Assembly: GCA_016285075.1 (NCBI GenBank)
Contig: JAEEQB010000008.1
Coordinates: forward strand, 36,152-100,151
DNA from: Prevotella sp.
GTDB taxonomy: Bacteria; Bacteroidota; Bacteroidia; Bacteroidales; Bacteroidaceae
DNA: 64,000 nucleotides
Direction of reading: 5' to 3'
The notes beneath the pieces were generated by a model. That model was given only the letters and a program-made list of their open reading frames with translations. It searched no databases and was not told where the DNA came from. Made by a program: the position numbers and the translations under genes. Shown here in pieces: positions 56,654 through 64,000 of this stretch. Position 1 is the first letter of the stretch, and each line of letters opens with the position of its first letter.

Positions 56654-59074
56654 TCAGAAGTCCAGCCGATAGAAAATGTTAGGCAGCGAGATGCCGCTCT
56701 TGTCGTAGCGTAGCTCCTTCAGTGCAAAATCGTAGCGTTGGGTGTAGGGTGTCTCGTTCATCAGGATGTTCACTCCCTCGAAGGCCAGTGTGTGGCTGAA
56801 GCGGCGTCCGTTCCACTTGTAGCTGATGGTGAGGTCGACGATGCTCGTGGGGTCGAACTGCTCGCTCATGGCCTGCGACTGTATGAACACAGGTTCGTCG
56901 GCATTGAGGCCGTTGGCAATGGTGGCAGGCAGGTCGATGGGTGTGTGGCGCAGTCCGCCCTGAAGGGTGTACTTGGCTGAGATGTTGAATACGTTCTGCT
57001 TGCGCTTTCCTACCATCCACTCCTTACCGCCCAGCAGTTTCAGCATGTAGCCCCTGTCGTACATCTGTTGGCGCCATACTTTGTCGAGCGCGCGGTATTC
57101 AGAACGGAAGAGTGATAGGTTCACCTGTCCGAAGTATCCGTCCTTCATGTAGTGCTCCAGGGTTACATCGGCGCCGTAGTTGCGAGTGTTGCCTTTGTTC
57201 ACCAGTGGCTCGTCCACGAAGATGTTCTCGCGGTTCACCACGCAGTAGGTACGTGTGGGGTCGGCACTGACGGGTGTGTCGAATCCATATTGATAGAAGG
57301 CATTCAGACGTAGGTTCAGGTTGTCTGTGAACTGGTGGGTGTAGCTGGCCAGGAAGTGGTGGGTCTTTGCCATCTTCAGGTTGTTGTTCACCAGGTTGCC
57401 GGCATCGTCGCGCAGGAAATAGGTGTCGGTCTTCTCGATGGCTGAGTGCAGTCCGTAACCCAGTGCGAAGGAGTTCTTGGTGTCGGGTTCCCATTTCATG
57501 CTGATGCGCGGCTCAATGGAGAGTTCCTTGGAGAGCACGAAGTAGTTGGCTGCGACGCCGATGTTGAACGAGAGCTGTTTGATGGGTGTGATGACGTTCG
57601 ACCAGTGCAGATTGCCCAGTCCTGTGTTGTCGCTCACGTCGTAGAGAGGGGTGGCGGGCACGGGGGAATAAGGTGCATCGGCCTGGCGGAAGGAGATACT
57701 GAAGAAGCGCTGTGAATATTCACCACCCACCTGTGTGAGCCATTTCGGCGCGACCTGCTTCGACAGTTCTGTGTTGAGGACGAGGCGGTCTTCGTTCTGC
57801 TTCAGATAGTAGTAGGGCTCTTCCTTTCCTGTGAAGCTGGTGATGGCGCCGCTGGCATCGGCGTTGAAGTAGCGGTAATAGGTGTCCAGCTTGTCGTGCT
57901 GCATGTTATAGGCCAGTGTGGTGCGCCATGTCCATTTGTTGCCCAGGTGAATCTTGTGCGAGGCTCCTGCCACGAAGTTCCACATCTTGAAGTGGTCGTC
58001 GCTTACATCGTAGATGGAGTGTACTTCATCAAGTTCGGGCAGCTGGTCTTTAGCCTTGTCATAAAAGCCGAGTGCGAAGACAGAGAAGGTGCCGGCAGTC
58101 TTCGTGGGGAAGTTGAGCTTCATCGAGAAGTCCATGAAGTCGAAGTCTGTTCCAGCCACGTCGAGGATACCCATTTTGTGGGCCAGGGAGGTGAAGCCGT
58201 AACGGAAGTTGAAGATATAGCTGCTGTTGTTCTTACGTGAGATGGGACCTTCAAGCGTCAGTTCTTCCGACACGGTACCCACCTGCAGTATGTTCTCGTG
58301 CTTGGAGTTGTTGCCAGCCCTCATGCGCATGTCGAAGACCCCGCTCAAGGAGTTGGAGTAGTTGGCATTGAAGGCAGAGGTGAAGAAGTCACTGTTTCCT
58401 ATGGTGTTCGAGTTCAGGGCGCTCACCATGCCGAATCCGCCTCCGTAGAGGTCGCTGAAGTGGTTCGGTGCAAAGATCTCAATACCCTCCAGGCGATACT
58501 GCATATTCTGCGGCGCATTACCATAGACCGAGATGCCGTTGCCGTCGCTCTGTCCTGATACGCCTGCGTAGGCTGTCACCAGTCGGGATGGGTCATTGCC
58601 GCCGCCGGCAAAGCGGCTGGCCTCTTCCATTGAGAGCATCACGCCGCCAACAAGGGCAGTAGGATTGACCGTTGCCATCTTGTTCACACGTGGCTTCACG
58701 ATGACTTCTTTCAACTCGTTGGCGTTCTCGCGCAGTGCAATGTCAAGAACAACCTCTTTCACACCCACCACCTGCACTTCTTTCTGCATGTTGGACTCAT
58801 AGCCTATGTACGAGGTCTCAACAGAGTATCGGCCGCCTTTTCCCACGTTGATGAGGAACTTGCCGTCAAGGTCGGTGACGGAAGCCTTGTTTTCCATCTC
58901 TATGATCTTTACTGTCGCACCAATGAGGGGTTCACCGCTGATGGCGTCGGTCACTGTGCCACGCAAGGTCTGAGATGAGGCGGCACTGCAGTATATGGCC
59001 AGTATGGCGGCAAGCATCCAGTTCTTGCCGTACAGGAAACCAAAGGTTGAGCGAATCATCTTGTCCATTTTCAA
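56654..59074 (-). CDS. TonB-dependent outer-membrane receptor
   Basis: An 806-residue receptor: an N-terminal signal, a carboxypeptidase-regulatory-like domain (LRGTVTDAISGEPLIGATVKIIEMENKASVTDLDGKFLI), a plug (NGISVYGNAPQNMQYRLEGIEIF) and a 22-strand-type barrel ending in Phe (NIFYRLDF). No SusD partner follows, so it is probably not a standard SusCD pair; such receptors take up oligosaccharides, metals or peptides. It lies 195 bases before the pectate lyase gene on the same strand, which has its own promoter. Uptake of a pectin fragment is a guess. Confidence 0.88.
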   Translation of the reverse strand: MKMDKMIRSTFGFLYGKNWMLAAILAIYCSAASSQTLRGTVTDAISGEPLIGATVKIIEMENKASVTDLDGKFLINVGKGGRYSVETSYIGYESNMQKEVQVVGVKEVVLDIALRENANELKEVIVKPRVNKMATVNPTALVGGVMLSMEEASRFAGGGNDPSRLVTAYAGVSGQSDGNGISVYGNAPQNMQYRLEGIEIFAPNHFSDLYGGGFGMVSALNSNTIGNSDFFTSAFNANYSNSLSGVFDMRMRAGNNSKHENILQVGTVSEELTLEGPISRKNNSSYIFNFRYGFTSLAHKMGILDVAGTDFDFMDFSMKLNFPTKTAGTFSVFALGFYDKAKDQLPELDEVHSIYDVSDDHFKMWNFVAGASHKIHLGNKWTWRTTLAYNMQHDKLDTYYRYFNADASGAITSFTGKEEPYYYLKQNEDRLVLNTELSKQVAPKWLTQVGGEYSQRFFSISFRQADAPYSPVPATPLYDVSDNTGLGNLHWSNVITPIKQLSFNIGVAANYFVLSKELSIEPRISMKWEPDTKNSFALGYGLHSAIEKTDTYFLRDDAGNLVNNNLKMAKTHHFLASYTHQFTDNLNLRLNAFYQYGFDTPVSADPTRTYCVVNRENIFVDEPLVNKGNTRNYGADVTLEHYMKDGYFGQVNLSLFRSEYRALDKVWRQQMYDRGYMLKLLGGKEWMVGKRKQNVFNISAKYTLQGGLRHTPIDLPATIANGLNADEPVFIQSQAMSEQFDPTSIVDLTISYKWNGRRFSHTLAFEGVNILMNETPYTQRYDFALKELRYDKSGISLPNIFYRLDF

Positions 59075-59139
59075 TAGTTTTATGGGTTATTGGAGTCTTA
59101 TTCTGTTCGTTGTATTCGTCTTCTGAGGACTTTCCGGTG

Positions 59140-59147
59140 CAAATGTA
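59140..59147 (-). promoter_or_regulatory. -7 promoter box of the TonB receptor gene
   Basis: TACATTTG on the minus strand, about 65 bases before the ATG at 59074. The -33 element is not clear. Confidence 0.45.
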
Positions 59148-59255
59148 CAAAAAAAACTTGAATTATGAGCCGGTTCAATAAATAATTTATTCAACTATCT
59201 CAAGTTTCGCAAGTGCGCCCTGAAGGGGCAGCAGCTGTAAGCCCAGGGCGACGCT

Positions 59256-59313
59256 CTGAGTAAACAGACGTGGAAACCATCGCCCTGAGTAAACAGACGT
59301 GGAAACCATCGCC
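59256..59313. repeat. 29-bp direct repeat, two exact copies
   Basis: Copies at 59256-59284 and 59285-59313 begin CTGAGTAAACAGACGTGG and end CCATCGCC; a third copy stops after CTG. It lies between the TonB receptor promoter and the rplT terminator, with no coding potential. Apart from it and the terminator, the gap 59075-59457 holds only promoter elements. Confidence 0.7.
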
Positions 59314-59338
59314 CTGCAAACTATGTTGACGATGAAAG

Positions 59339-59374
59339 AAAAAGCCGCAGTCCTTGTCGGACTACGGCTTTTTT
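59339..59374. terminator. Terminator of infC-rpmI-rplT (bidirectional)
   Basis: AGCCGCAGTCC (59343-59353) pairs with GGACTACGGCT (59359-59369), one mismatch, 5-base loop. It has T tracts on both strands: six T on the plus strand, and five T then C and three T on the minus strand. Confidence 0.8.
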
Positions 59375-59457
59375 AATTTCTTGCTTTGCCTTGAGCATTC
59401 AGCTCAAAGGTAGGCTTGTGATCAGAAGACCAAAACGGTATTCGTAATACCTCTTCC

Positions 59458-59802
59458 TTACTTCACCTTTTCAACAATGGCGGCAAAAGCCTGCGGATTG
59501 TTCATGGCGAGGTCGGCAAGCACCTTGCGGTTGATTTCGATACCAGCCTTGCTGAGTGCACCCATAAACTGAGAGTAGCTCATGCCGTTGAGGCGTGCGG
59601 CAGCGTTGATACGCTGGATCCACAGTGCGCGGAAGTTGCGCTTCTTGGTGCGACGGTCACGGTAGGCGTAGGTCAGACCCTTCTCCCAGGTGTTCTTTGC
59701 TACTGTCCAGACATTCTTGCGAGCTCCAAAGTAGCCACGGGTGAGCTTCAAAATTCTCTTACGCTTTGCTCTTGATGCAACGTGATTTACTGATCTTGGC
59801 AT
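59458..59802 (-). CDS. rplT: 50S ribosomal protein L20
   Basis: A 114-residue L20 with the basic N-terminal extension ([36 protein letters not shown]), [26 protein letters not shown] and the globular end. It binds 23S rRNA early in assembly. It is the last gene of the infC-rpmI-rplT operon and is followed by the terminator at 59339-59374. In other bacteria L20 represses this operon at an RNA site; none was recognised here. Confidence 0.98.
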   Translation of the reverse strand: MPRSVNHVASRAKRKRILKLTRGYFGARKNVWTVAKNTWEKGLTYAYRDRRTKKRNFRALWIQRINAAARLNGMSYSQFMGALSKAGIEINRKVLADLAMNNPQAFAAIVEKVK

Positions 59803-59834
59803 AATTTTTCTACTTTAAATGTTCGACAATAGGT

Positions 59835-60032
59835 TTAACGGAGACACAACAGGTCACGAACCTGCTTCATGTTGCTGGGATCGACGATAGCCTGATGCAC
59901 CAGATTACGCTTCTGTTTCTTGGTCTTCTTTGTGAGAATGTGGCTGTGGTAAGCGTGATGTCTCTTAACCTTACCTGTTCCGGTGAACGTGAATCTCTTC
60001 TTCGCGCCGGAGTTTGTCTTTACTTTTGGCAT
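59835..60032 (-). CDS. rpmI: 50S ribosomal protein L35
   Basis: A 65-residue L35, with the pattern [42 protein letters not shown]. It is a structural protein of the large subunit, 32 bases before rplT and about 70 bases after infC in the conserved operon. Confidence 0.98.
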   Translation of the reverse strand: MPKVKTNSGAKKRFTFTGTGKVKRHHAYHSHILTKKTKKQKRNLVHQAIVDPSNMKQVRDLLCLR

Positions 60033-60104
60033 TGTTTTTTGAAATTTTAAATTGTTATTAATAACCGACGGCTACGCATATACCGGGCGCGCCGTCTTCT
60101 TTTG

Positions 60105-60833
60105 CTAATCTTCGTTTTCAGTGAGCTTCTTCAGGGCGTCGGCACTGATCTTGGCATTGGCCAAAAGCCCACCGTTTGAGGGTGTGTCTATGTCGCTGTC
60201 GTCAGCGTTTATGGCCTTAGTCTGCTGTTTGACGTTGCCCTTGGCATCGGTCTGTTCGCCTGCCTTCAGCTTCTCGCGGTCGCGGGCCTGCTGGCTCTTC
60301 TTCGTTGAACTGCCTGTCTTCTTGGGTGCCAGGTAGAGGAACATCTTCTTGCCTTCGAGCGATGGCATGGACTCCACTTTTCCCCATTCCTCCAGGTCGT
60401 TGGCAAACCTGAGCAGCAGCACTTCTCCCTGTTCCTTGAACAGGATGCTTCGTCCGCGGAAGAACACGTAGGCACGCACCTTGTTGCCTTCTTCGAGGAA
60501 CTCCTTGGCGTGCTTCAGCTTGAACTGATAGTCGTGCTCATCGGTCTGCGGTCCGAATCTGATTTCCTTCACCTCAACCTTCACTTGCTTGGCCTTCATT
60601 TCCTTCTGGCGCTTCTTCTGCTGGTAGAGGAACTTTGAATAGTCGATGATGCGGCACACAGGCGGGTTGGCATTGGGTGAGATCTCCACGAGATCGGCAT
60701 CCTGTTCGCGTGCCATTTCAAGTGCCTGACGGGTGGGCATTACTGTCGATCCGCCATCACTGACGATGCGGACTTCGCGTACGCGTATTTGTTCGTTAAT
60801 ACGGTACTGATTCTTTATTTTGTCATTTTTCAT
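60105..60833 (-). CDS. infC: Translation initiation factor IF-3 with C-terminal extension
   Basis: A 242-residue IF-3. The N-terminal domain has [59 protein letters not shown] and the C-terminal domain [39 protein letters not shown]. About 60 residues after the usual end form a Lys/Glu/Asp-rich low-complexity tail of the kind seen in Bacteroidota. IF-3 favours correct start codons and keeps subunits apart. The start is the ATG at 60833; a TTG codon directly precedes it. First gene of infC-rpmI-rplT. Confidence 0.97.
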   Translation of the reverse strand: MKNDKIKNQYRINEQIRVREVRIVSDGGSTVMPTRQALEMAREQDADLVEISPNANPPVCRIIDYSKFLYQQKKRQKEMKAKQVKVEVKEIRFGPQTDEHDYQFKLKHAKEFLEEGNKVRAYVFFRGRSILFKEQGEVLLLRFANDLEEWGKVESMPSLEGKKMFLYLAPKKTGSSTKKSQQARDREKLKAGEQTDAKGNVKQQTKAINADDSDIDTPSNGGLLANAKISADALKKLTENED

Positions 60834-60869
60834 CAACTATTTTGAGTTTGATTTTTCGAAAATCGGCTG

Positions 60870-60877
60870 CAAAATTA
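60870..60877 (-). promoter_or_regulatory. -7 promoter box of infC-rpmI-rplT
   Basis: TAATTTTG on the minus strand, 37 bases before the infC ATG. An ATTG at 60899-60896 is 18 bases upstream, shorter than usual, so the -33 element is uncertain. Confidence 0.45.
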
Positions 60878-60967
60878 CTAAAAATTAGTGAAATGCAATA
60901 GGTTAGCAATGGGAAGTATCATGCGTTTTACGTTTTTTTAACAGAATCGTTTCTGCCTGTCCTGTCC

Positions 60968-63900
60968 TCAGAAGAACAGGAAGGGATTCTTGCTGCCTTT
61001 TGGGAAACGCTGGAAGCTGTAGGTGAGTTTGATCAGGGCATACTGTGAGATGACGTTGGTATAGGTCTCCGTGCGTCCCTGTTCGTTGATGGTGCAGTTG
61101 CGGTTGGAGAGCTGGCCCAGTATGTCGAATCCCTCGAGGGTGAGCAGCAGCGACCCTTTCAGGAATCGGCGTGTGAGTCGTGCGCCCCAGATGAGTTCGT
61201 TGGTGTTCATCTGCGGGTCGCTGTATCCGCGCCGGCTATAGTTGGTTAGCGTGGTGTTGAGTTCGAAGTCCCACGGCAGTTGCAGCAGCAGTGAGCCTCC
61301 GTAGCTGAAGTTTCCGGCATTGATGCGCTGGAAGTCCTGACGGTCGCCGTTGACGTGGTTGTAGGAACCGCCTACGTTGAGGCTGAACTCGCTGTTCTGC
61401 GGAGCAGAGAACTCGTTCTCACTCTTTTTCGATGCAAACCGCCATGTGAAGCTGAGTCGTTCAGTGAGGTTGGTATTGTTGACGGTGCTGCGCTGGCTGC
61501 CCAGTGTGAAGTCGGCATCGCCCACGCCTGCTATTCCTCCGGCTCCTGCTACGCTGTTCAGGTCGACGCTGTGGCTGTAGTTTCCGCTGAGATCGTTCTG
61601 GAACGAGAGGGTGCGTTTCTCATCGAGGCTCTGTCCCCAGGCGATGTTGCCTGATAGGTTCCAGTTGCCATTGACGTTCTCGGGTTTGGTGACGGTGCGG
61701 CCTGTGGCCTTGTCGTAGACCATGCTGGTGGCCACGGCGTCGAAGGTACGGCTATAGTTGAGGCTGCTCCATATATTCTTCTGCCTGGAGCCGCCATGTA
61801 TCGAGAAGTCGGCACCAACGTTCAGTGTTCTGGTCTTCTTCAGGTCGGGATTGGAGTAGGTGGTGAGCAGCGGGTCACTGTCGTCACGGTAGCTGACAAG
61901 GCTCATGATGTCTGGTGCGCTGGTGTCGAGCGAACCCCTGACCGAGGCACGTATCAATGGATGGCTCTTGGTATCGCTGATGATCATCACGTCATGGCCC
62001 TGCACTTTTGTCTTCTGTTTGTCGTTGCGCTTGGGTGCATACTCTATGCGCAGCGAGGGGTTGAAGGTCCAGTAGCCTTGCGTCAGGTGCTGGGAGGTCT
62101 GACGGAAGTAGTCGAGTGTGTTGTGATAGTAGACCACGGGCAGTTCGAGGTTGATGGCACCGTCGCCCAGGAAACGAGGTACGAGACGCAGCTGGGCGGT
62201 GAGTCGGTTCTGAATATCGTGGCGGGTAGAGGTGTTGGAGTTCATCTGGTCGAGCACGCTCAGCAGGGCTTCCTCAGTGGAGGGCAGTGTGCCCAGTGAA
62301 GTGAGGGTAGAGTCGAGGCGGTCGAGACGATAGAGTGAGTTCTCGCCGTCGTTATAGTTATGGGAATAACGGTAACGGAAACGCAGGTTGTGCTGGCCCA
62401 TGCCATAGTTGTAGTCTGCAGTGAATGCTGTGTTCCAGTGGGTGTTGGGCGCATAGGTGTACTGATTGCGGAAGTCACGGAGTTCGCCACTGCTACTGCC
62501 CATACTGCCGCCTGTACCCATACTGCCGCCGCTGCCAAAGCCACCACCTTTCATATAATAGACGTCAGACAGCTGGTAGGTGTTACGGCGGCTGGTGCCG
62601 TAGTTTGCATCTGCGCTCAGCGATACCACGTCGGCCATGATCTTGATGTCGGCACTGAACTGTCCGCCTAGGTTGAAGCTGCGGTTGTCGCCCTGTGACT
62701 GCTGCGCGCGTCGGTTCATGGTGATGGTGCGGTACTTGTCGGGGTGCAGGAAGAGGTCGTCCAGCAGGTCTCCGTACTCGGCAGGATCGGCATCGAACTG
62801 TGCGGAACGGTTGTTGCTATGGTTCTTACCGTCACTGTAGTTGAAATTGATGCTGCCGTAGCTGACCAGCCCTTTGGGTGAGAGGCTGATGCGGGCCATG
62901 CCTCCCAAAGAACGGCTGCGGTTGCGTGCATAGTTGGCCTGCCGGCTGTAGGTGTCGCCGCCGGTGAGGTAGGTCTGCGAGGAGGTCCATGTGTCAGTAT
63001 GGCTATCGTTGTGGGAGCCGTTGATGCTCAGTCCCCCCGACAGTTTGTCCTCCCAGTCGCCGAAGCTATATCCCACGTCGGCTGTACGGTAGGTGTTGAC
63101 ACCCTGGGCCGACTGCGGCTGGTAGCCCATGACACTGATACCCCCTCCGCCGAACATGATGTAGGAATTGCTCTGGTCGTTGAGGTTGTTCACGTTGGCA
63201 GCCACTGACAGCTGGTGTTTGCCAGAACGGCGGTTGGCCATGCCCTTCAGCCCCCACCGGTGGTCTGTGCCGGCACCGCCCTCTATGTTGCCGAAAGTGC
63301 TGGTGGCATACTGCTTTTTCAGCCTGACGTCCATGACGTAGCTTTTATCGTCCATGTCGCGTCCCATCATCTGGGTGAGCTTACCTTTGCGGTCGAACAC
63401 CTTGATTTTGTTCACCGTATATGCGGGTAGGTTCTCCAGTGCCGCCTTGGGGTCGCCCTCGAAGAAGTCGCGTCCGTCGACCAGCAGGTTGTCAATCTTC
63501 TTGCCGTTGACCTTGATTTCACCGTCCTTGCTGAGCTCGGCACCAGGCAGCTGGCGGATGAGGGCATCGAGCATGGAGCCTTCTGCCAGGTTGAATGCAT
63601 CGGCATTGTAGACCACCGTGTCGCCTCGCAGCACCATCTTGATCTTTGTGCCGGTCACTGTCACCTCGTTCAGCACACGCGACTCGCGCTGCATGTCAAT
63701 GCGCTTCAGCCATATGTCGCCCTCGCGCTTGTACTTCACCTCGAAGGGTGTGTAGACGGTCTTGTAGCCTATGCAGGAGGTGCGTATCAGGTACTTTCCC
63801 TTGTCCTTGACGGGAAAGGAGAACATGCCGAAGTGGCGGTACATGAGAGTGTCGTCGCCAACGGGCTGATAGGTGGCTAATAGGGAGCTGTCGGCAGCAG

Positions 63901-64000
63901 CCAGCAGGCAGATGGAGACGCCCTCTACGGGCTCGTGGGAAAAACTGTCGGCTACGCGTCCGCTGACCTTGCGTACTTCTTCCATCTGCTGTGCAACAGC
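60968..64000 (-). CDS. Large outer-membrane beta-barrel protein with regulatory domain, 5' truncated
   Basis: About 1010 residues are visible; the start lies beyond the window, and the frame continues upstream of the ATG at 63985 through AVAQQ, the end of a signal peptide. A carboxypeptidase-regulatory-like domain (VSGRVADSFSHEPVEGVSI), a plug-like domain (RQLPGAELSKDGEIKVNGKKIDNLLVDGRDFFEGD) and a long barrel with a Gly/Met/Ser-rich loop (GGGFGSGGSMGTGGSMG) follow; it ends in Phe. This is the TonB-receptor-like outer-membrane barrel family of Bacteroidota, with unknown substrate. It has no SusD neighbour in the window. Confidence 0.85.
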   Translation of the reverse strand, partial: AVAQQMEEVRKVSGRVADSFSHEPVEGVSICLLAAADSSLLATYQPVGDDTLMYRHFGMFSFPVKDKGKYLIRTSCIGYKTVYTPFEVKYKREGDIWLKRIDMQRESRVLNEVTVTGTKIKMVLRGDTVVYNADAFNLAEGSMLDALIRQLPGAELSKDGEIKVNGKKIDNLLVDGRDFFEGDPKAALENLPAYTVNKIKVFDRKGKLTQMMGRDMDDKSYVMDVRLKKQYATSTFGNIEGGAGTDHRWGLKGMANRRSGKHQLSVAANVNNLNDQSNSYIMFGGGGISVMGYQPQSAQGVNTYRTADVGYSFGDWEDKLSGGLSINGSHNDSHTDTWTSSQTYLTGGDTYSRQANYARNRSRSLGGMARISLSPKGLVSYGSINFNYSDGKNHSNNRSAQFDADPAEYGDLLDDLFLHPDKYRTITMNRRAQQSQGDNRSFNLGGQFSADIKIMADVVSLSADANYGTSRRNTYQLSDVYYMKGGGFGSGGSMGTGGSMGSSSGELRDFRNQYTYAPNTHWNTAFTADYNYGMGQHNLRFRYRYSHNYNDGENSLYRLDRLDSTLTSLGTLPSTEEALLSVLDQMNSNTSTRHDIQNRLTAQLRLVPRFLGDGAINLELPVVYYHNTLDYFRQTSQHLTQGYWTFNPSLRIEYAPKRNDKQKTKVQGHDVMIISDTKSHPLIRASVRGSLDTSAPDIMSLVSYRDDSDPLLTTYSNPDLKKTRTLNVGADFSIHGGSRQKNIWSSLNYSRTFDAVATSMVYDKATGRTVTKPENVNGNWNLSGNIAWGQSLDEKRTLSFQNDLSGNYSHSVDLNSVAGAGGIAGVGDADFTLGSQRSTVNNTNLTERLSFTWRFASKKSENEFSAPQNSEFSLNVGGSYNHVNGDRQDFQRINAGNFSYGGSLLLQLPWDFELNTTLTNYSRRGYSDPQMNTNELIWGARLTRRFLKGSLLLTLEGFDILGQLSNRNCTINEQGRTETYTNVISQYALIKLTYSFQRFPKGSKNPFLFF

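Noticed and set aside
59256..59313. Attachment site of a mobile element
   Set aside because: The copies are adjacent, no integrase or tRNA is near, and nothing lies between them.
1..64000. tRNA, rRNA or other standard structural RNA
   Set aside because: Gaps were read for cloverleaf-like and conserved motifs and none was convincing; a covariance-model search could still find one.

Overview
The window looks like chromosomal DNA of a plant-polysaccharide-using Bacteroidales bacterium, most likely Prevotella or a close relative. The evidence is the Bacteroidota promoter type (TTTG, 19-21 nt, TAnnTTTG) before many genes, TonB receptors with carboxypeptidase-like N-terminal domains, degenerate GxYxxxG(K/H)K secretion tails, an UpxY-type antiterminator, LolA without LolB, and GH5, GH28, GH109 and PL1 enzymes. 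No rRNA, tRNA, integrase, insertion sequence or CRISPR array was seen.

Layout. 1-7200: end of an S41 protease, DUF721, recF, a TPR membrane protein, ribH, an orphan LuxR regulator, a GH5 glucanase, a C10 cysteine protease and a small outer-membrane barrel. 7164-13981: a leftward run from a membrane-bound AraC regulator through DUF2207, a lipoprotein, a secreted caspase-like protease and a PAP2 phosphatase to LemA, ending at a strong hairpin terminator. 13982-14540: repeat arrays, a terminator and a permease-like remnant.

14541-40704: the centrepiece, 29 leftward genes (about 26 kb) that read as one operon. It is headed by an UpxY antiterminator and encodes an aryl-polyene/flexirubin-like and dialkylresorcinol-like pathway. 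The parts are ketosynthases and a chain-length factor, two ACPs, a ketoreductase, two half-site dehydratases, a thioesterase, an O-methyltransferase, DarA-like and DarB-like enzymes, a CrtI-like oxidoreductase, two BtrH-type proteins, several lipid acyltransferases, a glycosyltransferase with a small flippase-like protein, LolA, and an MMPL exporter fused to a methyltransferase-like domain. The chain is probably built on ACP, modified, attached to a lipid or glycolipid, and delivered to the outer membrane. No gene for making or activating an aromatic starter lies in the cluster.

40883-49400: a GalNAc-type pair (sugar kinase and GH109), a repeat-rich intergenic region, a secreted unknown, GH28 polygalacturonase, pheS and two small proteins. 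49395-53188: recQ and recJ. 53189-59150: a 22-bp repeat array, a large pectate lyase and a TonB-dependent receptor. 59339-64000: the infC-rpmI-rplT operon and a truncated large outer-membrane barrel.

A second theme is non-coding structure. Several intergenic regions carry tandem arrays with a 22-bp (once 21-bp) period, and two of them belong to one family in opposite orientations. There are also hairpin elements whose arms differ between copies while still pairing.
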